Shown here: piece after piece, positions 8,240 to 15,736 of the stretch
How positions within the stretch are numbered: position 1 is the first letter of the stretch
Layout of the letters: each line of letters begins with the position of its first letter
Source of the DNA: Clostridiaceae bacterium
GTDB lineage: Bacteria > Bacillota > Clostridia > Lachnospirales > Lachnospiraceae
Assembly: GCA_018378255.1 (NCBI GenBank)
Contig: JAGZXV010000039.1
Coordinates: 1 to 33,156, forward strand
Direction: 5' to 3'
DNA: 33,156 nt
The notes under the pieces: generated by a model
Databases searched by the model: none
The model's input: only the letters and a program-made list of their open reading frames with translations
What the model was told of the DNA's origin: nothing
Position numbers and translations under genes: made by a program

Positions 8240-9368
8240 GAATCTCCGTCTTAGAAAATGCGCTGGTCTGTATGATGCATACCCAGGTCTTGCCCTGGTT
8301 CAGCACAATTTCATTTCCTTCTGTATCGTAATAGTGGGTCACGCCGAATTCACCGTCCTTTTTCCAGGTAACCGGTATGGCTTTCCCATTGGTTATATAA
8401 TATCCATATTCGTTGGCATGTACATCGATATTGAGATACTCTGTGGTGGCATATCTGCCGGTTGGACAATATTGGAAGATGATATTCTTCACTGCGATCT
8501 GGCCTTCGCTTCCGTTGTGAGCAGCTCCGTACTGGTACCGGTAATACAGGCCGTCCTCCTCATTATAGGAAAACCAGGGCTTGTTCATCGGATAGCCCGG
8601 ATATACTTTATATGCATCCAGAGAATTTTCCAGATGTATTTCCTCGCCGTTCTTTGTAAATTTATAATGGCCCTGATAGTCTGCATCATACTGCTGGCTG
8701 TATCCCAGCTTTTCTATGGCTTCCTGCAGCCTGGCTGCGCTGGCATAGGCGTTGTGGGGCCTGGCCTTATCTTTGGAACGGTAAAAAGCGGTATCTCCTA
8801 TGCCGTCGATTCCGTTAATATTATCCACATTTTTTAAATATGGCTTTGCAAAGGTACTTTGCCCAAAATGCGCATAGATCGCATCAAATTCCCGGGCAAA
8901 ATATGTATAATAGGTTCTGCAGCTTCTCACGGAGCCGATCCGTTCCAGATCATCATAGTCCTCAATGATGGCCATATAGCGGTTCATCTCGCCTTCCACC
9001 GGCGCTTCATATACCACGCCGGCCCGGTTAATGCCGTATTGGGGCAGGGCTGCTTTATCATTGCTCATCATGATGGCAATGGGCCTTCTGTCGGCCTTTG
9101 CCACATCCACCATCTCACCGGTAAGATAGCTTTTTATCTTCCCGTCAACTTCAATCCGTTCCTCCGGCTCTGTCTCGGCTTCCGTTTCCGGCGCCTCAGT
9201 CTCAAATTCCAATATAATCTCTGTGGAAGACTCCGGCACCATCTCCGTGGAAACTTCTGTCAGCGAAACTTCAGAATACTTCTTCTGGCACCCGCTGACG
9301 GACAGAAGCGCAGCCATACATAATAATACAGTCAATGCCTTTCCTGACAGAACATTCCCATCTCTCAT
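8226..9368 (-). CDS. DUF3048 (YerB-like) surface lipoprotein
   Basis: This 380-residue exported protein carries a lipoprotein signal: the hydrophobic stretch ends in LSVSGC with the lipid-modified Cys at residue 27. A Glu/Thr-rich linker (about residues 45-70) leads into the DUF3048 region. Family marks include RPIAIMMSN, GVVYEAPVEGEMNRYMAI, RIGSVRSCRTYY and AIYAHFGQS, and the C-terminal half corresponds to the second YerB domain. The biochemical role is unknown to me; the position implies an outer-surface protein. Its ATG overlaps the ybeY stop by four bases and has AGGGGGT upstream, and the flippase gene overlaps its 3' end. This tight coupling suggests the lipoprotein and flippase are made together, perhaps for envelope growth. 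Confidence 0.9.
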   Translation of the reverse strand: MRDGNVLSGKALTVLLCMAALLSVSGCQKKYSEVSLTEVSTEMVPESSTEIILEFETEAPETEAETEPEERIEVDGKIKSYLTGEMVDVAKADRRPIAIMMSNDKAALPQYGINRAGVVYEAPVEGEMNRYMAIIEDYDDLERIGSVRSCRTYYTYFAREFDAIYAHFGQSTFAKPYLKNVDNINGIDGIGDTAFYRSKDKARPHNAYASAARLQEAIEKLGYSQQYDADYQGHYKFTKNGEEIHLENSLDAYKVYPGYPMNKPWFSYNEEDGLYYRYQYGAAHNGSEGQIAVKNIIFQYCPTGRYATTEYLNIDVHANEYGYYITNGKAIPVTWKKDGEFGVTHYYDTEGNEIVLNQGKTWVCIIQTSAFSKTEIHGKE

Positions 9369-9862
9369 CTGCTATACCCCCTGCGTTCCAGAATCTCCCG
9401 CTGCTTTGCTTCCATTTCCAGCCGCTCCTCATCATCCATGTGATCATATCCGCATAGATGAAGCATGCTGTGGGCTATTAAGAAAGCCAGCTCCCTTGTG
9501 GTTGAATGGCCGTATTTTTCAGCCTGTTCTTCCACCTTATCAACGGAGACGACAATATCTCCCAGCAGCAGTTCTCCTGTATCAGGGTCAAAATAATCTT
9601 CTACGCAGTCTTCCACATGGTCAAAATCGGCAGGGGTTTCGTAGTCTACCAACGGAAAAGACAACACATCCGTAGGAGCATCGATCTGGCGGTGTTCTTT
9701 GTTAATCGCCTGGATCTCCCGGTTATCTGTTAAGATGACATTGACCTCCGCTTCATAGGGACATTCCACATAATCCAGGGATTCCAATACCACATGTTCA
9801 ATGATCTCCTCATAGGGGATCTCCAGCTTTTTCTCTGCTTCGTATTCTATATTAATTGTCAT
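9365..9862 (-). CDS. ybeY: Endoribonuclease YbeY (16S rRNA maturation)
   Basis: This is a metal-dependent single-strand endoribonuclease involved in 16S rRNA 3'-end processing and ribosome quality control. In 165 residues it shows the diagnostic zinc motif H-x3-H-x5-H at His131, His135 and His141 (HSMLHLCGYDH), plus TDVLSFP and LLGDIVVS. There is an acidic insert around residues 74-97. It lies 11 bases after phoH, and its stop overlaps the DUF3048 start. Adjacency of phoH and ybeY is conserved across many bacteria. Confidence 0.97.
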   Translation of the reverse strand: MTINIEYEAEKKLEIPYEEIIEHVVLESLDYVECPYEAEVNVILTDNREIQAINKEHRQIDAPTDVLSFPLVDYETPADFDHVEDCVEDYFDPDTGELLLGDIVVSVDKVEEQAEKYGHSTTRELAFLIAHSMLHLCGYDHMDDEERLEMEAKQREILERRGYSR

Positions 9863-9873
9863 ATGCCCACCCT

Positions 9874-10869
9874 TTATTTACTGCGGCTTCTTCTGATCCT
9901 TTCACCGCTTTTGCTTTTATTTTCGTACTCTTCATAAGCCTGGACGATCTTCTGAACCAGCGGATGACGCACCACATCGCTGCTGGTAAGGTTACAGATG
10001 CCGATATCATCGATCTTGCGAAGGACCTTGATCGCCGTATCCAGACCGGAAGCCGCTCCTGACGGCAGGTCCTTTTGTGTCTGGTCGCCGGTGATGATCA
10101 CCTTTGAGCCAAAACCGATTCTGGTTAAGAACATCTTCATCTGTGCCGGTGTGGTATTCTGGGCCTCATCCAGGATGATATAGGCGTTATCCAGGGTACG
10201 GCCTCTCATATAAGCCAGAGGCGCCACTTCAATCAGCCCCTTTTCCGCATTATGGAGATAGCTTTCCGCTCCCATAATCTGGTACAGGGCATCATATAAC
10301 GGCCTCAAATAGGGGTCGATCTTGCTCTGTAAATCCCCTGGAAGAAATCCCAGTTTTTCTCCGGCTTCAATCGCAGGCCTGGTTAAGATAATCCTGTTTA
10401 CCTGGCCGTCTTTAAAGGCCTGTATGGCCATTGCCATAGCCAGATAAGTCTTTCCCGTTCCGGCTGGCCCGATTCCAAATACGATCATCTTTTTGCGGAT
10501 CAGATCCACATAGTGTTTCTGTCCCATAGTTTTGGGTTTCACCGGCTTTCCGTTGATTGTCCGGCAGATAATATCCTTATCAATCTCCAGAATCTGATGA
10601 TCACTTTCTGAAAAGGAAAGGGACAATGCATAATCCACATTCTGTTCCGTAATCACATTTCCACGCTTGGAAAGCTCTATCAGATTATTAAAAACACTTT
10701 TTGCCTTTTGTATCGTCTGATCCGGGCCAATGATCTTGAGAGCACCGTCCCTGGCGATCATGGTGACATGAAGAGTTCTCTCAATTTTCTTCAGGTAGGT
10801 ATCAAACTGTCCGCAGACATTCCTTTCATGTTCCACCGGAATGTCAATGATTGTCTCAATTACGCTCAT
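9874..10869 (-). CDS. phoH: PhoH-family ATPase
   Basis: This is a cytosolic P-loop ATPase of 331 residues, with Walker A GIGPAGTGKT at residues 132-141 and a Walker B region around YIILDEAQNTTPAQMKMFLTRIG. An N-terminal domain of about 115 residues resembles a KH-like RNA-binding module, as in other PhoH proteins. RNA helicase-like activity has been proposed for the family; the exact role is unsettled. The coding region begins 14 bases before the yqfD stop codon and is followed by ybeY, so the three are translationally coupled. The C-terminus is basic (KSKSGERIRRSRSK). Confidence 0.95.
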   Translation of the reverse strand: MSVIETIIDIPVEHERNVCGQFDTYLKKIERTLHVTMIARDGALKIIGPDQTIQKAKSVFNNLIELSKRGNVITEQNVDYALSLSFSESDHQILEIDKDIICRTINGKPVKPKTMGQKHYVDLIRKKMIVFGIGPAGTGKTYLAMAMAIQAFKDGQVNRIILTRPAIEAGEKLGFLPGDLQSKIDPYLRPLYDALYQIMGAESYLHNAEKGLIEVAPLAYMRGRTLDNAYIILDEAQNTTPAQMKMFLTRIGFGSKVIITGDQTQKDLPSGAASGLDTAIKVLRKIDDIGICNLTSSDVVRHPLVQKIVQAYEEYENKSKSGERIRRSRSK

Positions 10870-12097
10870 CTGGTTCTATAATCTCCTCTGTTTTCATTTG
10901 CTCTTCCTGAATCGCCTGCTGTTCGCTGATGGCCTCCACTGCGAGCACATAACTGTTTACTGTACAATTTGAATCATCATCTTGTATTTTAACATTATTT
11001 TCAATAATTTGTACCCCTTTTTCCAATAAATTTTTTACAAATTCCTCATGAATACGGGTTCCTTTGATATTTTCCTCCTCTTTTGTATATAAACATTCAT
11101 ATGTAATATACTCTTTCGCCTTTATTTTGCCCAGATAAATGGGAAGATAAAAATTCTGAAACAGTTTAAGCTGCTGTTCTTCCATCACCATTTTCCATGG
11201 ATTCTCTCCGTTTGACGGCAGAATGAACATGGCCGAATACTGGAACGCTTTCAGATAATACCCTTGTCTGGTCTTTCCAGTCTCCGTTACCACTGTGTGC
11301 ATTCTTGGAAACGCCTGGGATACATGATATTCCGTTTTGGCCATAATATCCGCGTCTGCATGGACATAGTGGACATTTACAACCTCTTCACTGTCATTTT
11401 TTATCTCCACCTGGCCCTTTACAAGAACCTGGCCCTTTTCCACCTGATCTCCCACTGCGGCCACCGGAGTCCCCTGTCTCACAATCATACTGGTAATCAC
11501 CCCGTCTTTGGCCGCCACAATGTCACAAGGCGATGTATCCTTTTCCGGAATGGAGGACAGCACTTCGTTTTCTTTTATTTTAACCAAAAGCCGCGTTCCT
11601 GATACACGGGCCGAAACCCAGGTGATTTCAGGAAATGCCAGACGGATTTCCTCTTCCAGGGAATCGCAGTCAATCAAAGATTTGCGCATGCCGAATGTAA
11701 CATTTTCCGTTTCCAGAAAATCAGTAAGCGTTTCGTAGGTGTACATCCTGTTTCCCTCGAACTGGATATCCCAAACAAACAAAGACATCAGATAGAGAAT
11801 CATAAAAAAGCTGGCTACACCCGTAAAGTATAATTTGCGTTTCCGGTTGCGGTATAAAAAAAAAGGAAGTCCAAACTTCTCTACGATTCTGAGTCTGACC
11901 TTCGATTTCTTCACCAGCGGCTTCACTGCACGATACCCTTTTAAGGTTATGTAGAACTGGTATCCTCCGTCCCGGTATTCCAGATCCCAGATTTCGATGC
12001 GGTTGGCGCTGCACAGATTCAGAAACCGTTCAGGAGAAAATCCCCGAAGCTGCACCAGAAGGTACCCATACCACAGATGTAAAAACCATGCAGGCAT
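10856..12097 (-). CDS. yqfD: Sporulation protein YqfD
   Basis: This is a membrane protein of the YqfD family, made in the mother cell during sporulation in B. subtilis; its biochemical function is unknown. The 413-residue protein has an N-terminal cytoplasmic domain beginning near WYGYLLVQLRGFSPERFLNL and one transmembrane segment near residues 90-108. An extracellular part follows, with the VTWVSAR-like and ILVKGQVE segments typical of the family. I chose the ATG at 12097; a TTG two codons upstream has better spacing from AGAGG and is a real alternative. It follows yqfC by about 20 bases and overlaps phoH by 14. Confidence 0.93.
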   Translation of the reverse strand: MPAWFLHLWYGYLLVQLRGFSPERFLNLCSANRIEIWDLEYRDGGYQFYITLKGYRAVKPLVKKSKVRLRIVEKFGLPFFLYRNRKRKLYFTGVASFFMILYLMSLFVWDIQFEGNRMYTYETLTDFLETENVTFGMRKSLIDCDSLEEEIRLAFPEITWVSARVSGTRLLVKIKENEVLSSIPEKDTSPCDIVAAKDGVITSMIVRQGTPVAAVGDQVEKGQVLVKGQVEIKNDSEEVVNVHYVHADADIMAKTEYHVSQAFPRMHTVVTETGKTRQGYYLKAFQYSAMFILPSNGENPWKMVMEEQQLKLFQNFYLPIYLGKIKAKEYITYECLYTKEEENIKGTRIHEEFVKNLLEKGVQIIENNVKIQDDDSNCTVNSYVLAVEAISEQQAIQEEQMKTEEIIEPDERN

Positions 12098-12118
12098 ACT
12101 CAATCACCCAACCTCTCG

Positions 12119-12391
12119 TCATAATCCTTCAAACTCCACCGACTGAAGCAGGCCGGTAATCTTCATCTCATCGTCTGTATAGTATTCAATCATCAGCCGT
12201 TTTCCATTAACAGCCACTTTACAGTTTTTAGCCTGGAGTTTCACCAGCGTATCCGTATAGATCAGTATCTTCCGGTAATTTTCAATCACAACACAGTGAC
12301 GGCCTACAAATGATATCAGCACTTCTCCCAAAACCACATCCTTGGGCAGATTCAATGCCGTTGCTACAGCTATTTTTGAATTTTCAAACAT
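12119..12391 (-). CDS. yqfC: Sporulation protein YqfC
   Basis: This is a small protein of the YabP/YqfC family, which is linked to sporulation. At 90 residues its length fits the family; the core reads LPKDVVLGEVLISFVGRHCVVIENYRKILIY, followed by a second beta-rich repeat ending in GLLQSVEFEGL. I chose the ATG at 12391, which has GAGGA eight bases upstream. A longer reading frame open to 12511 would run through the rpsU terminator and the candidate promoter and lacks homology, so it is rejected. It is the first gene of the operon yqfC-yqfD-phoH-ybeY-DUF3048-flippase. A candidate sigma-E promoter lies at 12418-12446. Confidence 0.92.
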   Translation of the reverse strand: MFENSKIAVATALNLPKDVVLGEVLISFVGRHCVVIENYRKILIYTDTLVKLQAKNCKVAVNGKRLMIEYYTDDEMKITGLLQSVEFEGL

Positions 12392-12417
12392 AACGATCCT
12401 CATATGGTATTTATTAT

Positions 12418-12446
12418 ATCTTATGCATTCTATTGTCTTTATATCA
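12418..12446 (-). promoter_or_regulatory. Candidate sigma-E promoter for yqfC
   Basis: On the minus strand a -35-like TGATATA (12440-12446) and a -10-like CATAAGAT (12418-12425) are separated by 14 bases, the spacing of sigma-E promoters (consensus about KMATAWW-N14-CATAYAHT). The -35 matches six of seven positions and the -10 six of eight. An overlapping TATAAT at 12413-12418 could instead serve sigma-A, but no good -35 box is correctly spaced for it. Confidence 0.5.
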
Positions 12447-12513
12447 TATTTTTTTAACCTGAGTGTGAGAATCCATATAAAGGCAATGGGCTGTATGCAA
12501 AGTTCCTGCATCG

Positions 12514-12549
12514 AAAAAATCCCCAGTCTGACGACTGAGGATTTTTTTA
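12514..12549 (-). terminator. Rho-independent terminator of rpsU
   Basis: Read on the minus strand, ATCCTCAGTC pairs with GACTGGGGAT (10 base pairs, one G-U) around a GTCA loop and is followed by TTTTTT. A-rich and T-rich flanks occur on both sides, so it could work in both directions. It lies directly after rpsU and separates it from yqfC. Confidence 0.85.
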
Positions 12550-12558
12550 CTAAATAAA

Positions 12559-12735
12559 TTAATTAAATTTACGTTTTCTAGCAGCTTCAGACTTCTTTTT
12601 ACGTCTTACGCTTGGTTTTTCGTAATGCTCTCTTTTACGAATCTCCTGCTGAATACCAGCTTTAGCACAGTTTCTTTTGAATCTGCGTAAAGCGCTGTCT
12701 AATGTTTCGTTATCTTTAACAATTACGTTTGACAT
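12559..12735 (-). CDS. rpsU: 30S ribosomal protein S21
   Basis: This is a small-subunit ribosomal protein of 58 residues. The N-terminus reads MSNVIVKDNETLDSALRRFK, a single Cys lies in RNCAKAGIQQE, and the C-terminal half is strongly basic (RRKKKSEAARKRKFN), as in all S21 proteins. The length is the usual one. The ribosome binding site is relatively far (GGAGG about 13 bases upstream), with a closer AGGTG. It is monocistronic: a strong promoter lies at 12815-12842 and a terminator immediately follows. Confidence 0.97.
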   Translation of the reverse strand: MSNVIVKDNETLDSALRRFKRNCAKAGIQQEIRKREHYEKPSVRRKKKSEAARKRKFN

Positions 12736-12756
12736 AGCTCACACCTAACCTCCCTC

Positions 12757-12786
12757 CAGTTGTGTACTTGTGCGTAAATACAACTG
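12757..12786 (-). promoter_or_regulatory. Leader hairpin just before the rpsU ribosome binding site
   Basis: On the minus strand CAGTTGT (12780-12786) pairs with ACAACTG (12757-12763) over a 16-base loop, and the GGAGG follows immediately. No run of T follows, so it is not a terminator. It may tune translation initiation or mRNA stability; no ligand is implied. Confidence 0.4.
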
Positions 12787-12814
12787 TTTGGGTATTTTTT
12801 ATAGCACTGTAATG

Positions 12815-12842
12815 ATTATAGCATAAATTCCTTATTCGTCAA
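12815..12842 (-). promoter_or_regulatory. Sigma-A promoter of rpsU
   Basis: On the minus strand a -35 box TTGACG (12837-12842) and a -10 box TATAAT (12815-12820) have a 16-base spacer, and TGC immediately before the -10 box forms an extended -10. The -35 box starts four bases after the alaS stop codon. Confidence 0.85.
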
Positions 12843-12845
12843 CTA

Positions 12846-15488
12846 TTATTTTGAAATTTGTTGGGAAACTACCTCAAAAACTTTTGCCAGCGCGTCATCC
12901 ACACCTGCCGGATTCTTTCCGCCGGCCTGTGCCATATTAGGCCGTCCGCCGCCGCCGCCGCCAACAAGTCCAGCAACTGCTTTAATCAGGTTTCCTGCAT
13001 GGGCTCCCTTTTTCTGCGCTTCATCCGTTGCAGTGGCCATGAGGTTCACTTTGCCGTCCTGAACTGATGCGATTACAATTACGCCTTCACCCAATTTATT
13101 CTTTAACTGGTCTCCTAAATTCCTGAGCCCGTTCATATCCACATCAGCAACTTTTGTGGCAAGAACCTTAACGCCGTTTACTTCTTTCACCTGGTCCGAT
13201 ACATCTCCTAAAGAATCATTGGCCAGTTTGCTCTTCAGTTTTTCATTTTCAGAATGAAGGGCTTTGATTTCCTCCAGCATGGATTCAATCCTGGCTTTTA
13301 AATCAGCCGGTGTTGTCTTGGCAGCCCTGGCAGCTTCATGAAGCTCCGCTTCCGTCTGCTGGTAATAGTGCATCAAACCATCTCCTGTCAAGGCCTCAAT
13401 ACGCCGTACACCTGCTGCGATGCCTGCTTCGGAAATGATCTTAAATGCTGAAATTACATTTGTATTGGATATATGGGTTCCTCCGCAGAGTTCAGTGGAG
13501 AAGCCGCCCATCTTTACTACCCGGACTTTATCTCCGTATTTCTCGCCAAACAGCGCCATAGCTCCTGATTTTTTAGCTTCTTCCAGGGTCATCTCCTGGG
13601 TTATTACCGGAAGACCTTCCTGAATTTCTTTGTTAACCAGATCTTCCACCTGTCTGATCTCCTCCGGAGTCATGGCAGAAAAATGAGTGAAGTCAAAACG
13701 AAGCCTGTCCGCATCCACATAAGAGCCGGCCTGCTCAACATGCTCTCCCAATACGGTTCTTAAAGCCTTCTGAAGCAGATGGGTCGCACTGTGGTTCTTG
13801 CCGGTGGATAACCGTCTGTCTTCACAGACCTTCAACGTGACTTTATCCCCTATCTGGAACATGCCCTTGGTCATCTTTCCAACATGGCCTACTTTACCGC
13901 CCTGAAGGTGGATGGTGTCCTCAACCTTGAATTCGCCCTTATCACTGATGATCACACCAGTATCGGCCTGCTGGCCGCCCATGGTGCCGTAAAACGGCGT
14001 CTCTTCCACAATAATGGTGCCAACTTCTCCGTCTGTAAGAGCTTCAACCAGATCGGTTTCACTGGTTAACACCGTGATCTCAGAATCGTGAACCAGCCTG
14101 TCATAGCCTACAAATCTGGTTGTGATTGCAGGGTCGATGGACTGGTATACGGTAACATCCGCTCCCATATAGTTGGTGGTTTTTCTTGCTGCACGGGCTT
14201 TTTCCCGCTGTGCCTTCATGGCAGTCTGGAACCCTTCTTCATCCACGGAGAAAGATTTTTCTTCCAGAATTTCAATGGTCAAATCCAGAGGGAATCCATA
14301 GGTATCATATAGTTTAAACGCATCGGCTCCGGAAAGAACCGTCTTGTTCTCCGCTTTCATCTCTTCTTCCATATCTCCGAGAATGGCAAGCCCCTGGTCT
14401 ATGGTCTTGTTGAATTTTTCTTCTTCTTCTGCCAGAACCTTTAAGATCATGGCTTTCTTCTCTTCCAGCTCCGGATAACCGTCTTTGGAGAGTTCAATGA
14501 CAACTTTGCTCAAGTCGGGCATGAATCTGCCTTCTATTCCAAGAAGCCTTCCATGGCGTGCTGCACGTCTGATCAGACGGCGCAGAACATATCCTCTGCC
14601 TTCATTGGACGGCATAATACCGTCGGAAATCATAAAGGTACAGGATTTTACATGATCTGCGATAATGCGCAGAGATACGTCCTTCTTCTCATCAGACTGG
14701 TAAGAGGTATGAGCCAGTTCGCAGACTGCATCCAGAAGAGCTTTATTCGTATCCACTGTAAACAGAGAATCCACATCCTGAACCACAACTGCAAGGCGCT
14801 CCAGCCCCATACCGGTATCTATATTCTTTTGCTGCAGTTCCGTATAATTGCCGTGTCCGTCGTTATCAAACTGAGTAAATACATTGTTCCACACTTCGAT
14901 ATAGCGGTCGCACTCACAACCTACCGTACAGCCGGGCTTTCCACAGCCGTATTTTTCACCCCGGTCGTAATAGATCTCAGAACATGGACCGCAAGGGCCG
15001 GCGCCGTGCTCCCAGAAGTTGTCTTCCTTTCCAAAACGGAATATGCGTTCAGCCGGAACCCCGATCTCTTTATTCCAGATGTCAAATGCTTCATCATCAT
15101 CCAGATATACGGATGGATATAAGCGGTCTGCATCCAGCCCTACAACCTCTGTCAGAAATTCCCATGACCAGGCAATGGCTTCATGCTTAAAATAATCTCC
15201 AAAAGAGAAATTTCCCAACATCTCAAAGAAAGTGCCATGACGCGCAGTCTTACCGATATTCTCGATATCACCGGTACGAATACACTTCTGACACGTAGTA
15301 ACTCTCTTTCTTGGCGGAATCTCCTGTCCTGTAAAATATGGCTTCAGCGGAGCCATACCTGAATTGATCAATAACAAGCTGTTATCATTATGCGGAACTA
15401 AGGAAAAGCTTTTAAGAGCCAGATGTCCTTTGCTTTCAAAAAACTCCAGGAACATCTTCCTCAGTTCGTTAACACCGTACTTCTTCAC
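12846..15488 (-). CDS. alaS: Alanine--tRNA ligase
   Basis: This class II synthetase charges tRNA-Ala. The 880-residue protein contains all expected parts: an N-terminal catalytic core, the editing domain with HSATHLL and TELCGGTHISNT metal-binding motifs, and a C-Ala domain ending near the glycine run before RPNMAQAGGKNPAGVDDAL. The start is a GTG (15488) with AGAGGTG upstream, and the product is MKKYGVNELRKMFLEFFESKGH, the normal N-terminus. It follows a 41-residue membrane-protein gene by 44 bases and is probably co-transcribed from the promoter at 15708-15736. No T-box leader is visible in the short upstream region. The six glycine codons of the C-Ala domain make a small GCC repeat on the plus strand. 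Confidence 0.98.
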   Translation of the reverse strand: MKKYGVNELRKMFLEFFESKGHLALKSFSLVPHNDNSLLLINSGMAPLKPYFTGQEIPPRKRVTTCQKCIRTGDIENIGKTARHGTFFEMLGNFSFGDYFKHEAIAWSWEFLTEVVGLDADRLYPSVYLDDDEAFDIWNKEIGVPAERIFRFGKEDNFWEHGAGPCGPCSEIYYDRGEKYGCGKPGCTVGCECDRYIEVWNNVFTQFDNDGHGNYTELQQKNIDTGMGLERLAVVVQDVDSLFTVDTNKALLDAVCELAHTSYQSDEKKDVSLRIIADHVKSCTFMISDGIMPSNEGRGYVLRRLIRRAARHGRLLGIEGRFMPDLSKVVIELSKDGYPELEEKKAMILKVLAEEEEKFNKTIDQGLAILGDMEEEMKAENKTVLSGADAFKLYDTYGFPLDLTIEILEEKSFSVDEEGFQTAMKAQREKARAARKTTNYMGADVTVYQSIDPAITTRFVGYDRLVHDSEITVLTSETDLVEALTDGEVGTIIVEETPFYGTMGGQQADTGVIISDKGEFKVEDTIHLQGGKVGHVGKMTKGMFQIGDKVTLKVCEDRRLSTGKNHSATHLLQKALRTVLGEHVEQAGSYVDADRLRFDFTHFSAMTPEEIRQVEDLVNKEIQEGLPVITQEMTLEEAKKSGAMALFGEKYGDKVRVVKMGGFSTELCGGTHISNTNVISAFKIISEAGIAAGVRRIEALTGDGLMHYYQQTEAELHEAARAAKTTPADLKARIESMLEEIKALHSENEKLKSKLANDSLGDVSDQVKEVNGVKVLATKVADVDMNGLRNLGDQLKNKLGEGVIVIASVQDGKVNLMATATDEAQKKGAHAGNLIKAVAGLVGGGGGGRPNMAQAGGKNPAGVDDALAKVFEVVSQQISK

Positions 15489-15532
15489 TTTTACACCTCT
15501 CTGCTATTTACATTCTGTAATTCTAATGCTTT

Positions 15533-15658
15533 TTAATTCGATTTCGCATCCTTATGGTCTCTGAATTTTTTGCCGCAGATAACCCCTCCATAAGCGATGG
15601 CAATAAAGAAAATGAACTTGATTGTATATTCAATAAAACTTGCCGCAAATGCACCCAT
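15533..15658 (-). CDS. 41-residue single-span membrane protein, unknown
   Basis: This is a short gene with a strong ribosome binding site, GGAGGA seven bases before the ATG. The product begins MGAFAASFIEYTIKFIFFIA and continues through a hydrophobic stretch (about residues 7-29) to a basic hydrophilic tail ending near KKFRDHKDAKSN. One membrane span with the tail inside is likely. I do not recognise a named family; similar tiny proteins upstream of alaS are plausible in related Lachnospiraceae but I cannot confirm this. It lies between the LprI-like gene and alaS, with a good promoter at 15708-15736. Confidence 0.72.
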   Translation of the reverse strand: MGAFAASFIEYTIKFIFFIAIAYGGVICGKKFRDHKDAKSN

Positions 15659-15707
15659 GGTATGTCCTCCTATCGATTCTCTTTTTTTTATTTAATCTAT
15701 CTTTACT

Positions 15708-15736
15708 ATCCTATCATATGAGTTTTTAATTATCAA
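15708..15736 (-). promoter_or_regulatory. Sigma-A-type promoter for the 41-residue protein and alaS
   Basis: On the minus strand the -35 box is TTGATA (15731-15736), the spacer is 17 bases and the -10 box is TAGGAT (15708-15713) with TGA before it as an extended -10. The -35 box overlaps the end of the LprI-like gene. Assigned by eye. Confidence 0.5.

Noticed and set aside
12392..12511. Longer start for yqfC, adding 40 residues.
   Set aside because: The extension overlaps the rpsU terminator and the candidate promoter, has no ribosome binding site, and does not resemble YqfC. The ATG at 12391 has GAGGA at good spacing.
12943..12966. GCC trinucleotide run on the plus strand, possible repeat element.
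   Set aside because: It is the coding sequence of the glycine run in the C-Ala domain of AlaS and needs no other explanation.
14553..15122. Long open frame on the plus strand opposite alaS.
   Set aside because: It is the reverse strand of a certain alaS gene, has no recognisable domain and no convincing ribosome binding site. Similar plus-strand frames opposite der, the flavoproteins, DUF3048 and spoIVA are shadows for the same reason.
15489..15532. Possible T-box leader for alaS.
   Set aside because: The gap is only 44 bases and holds no specifier loop or T-box sequence.
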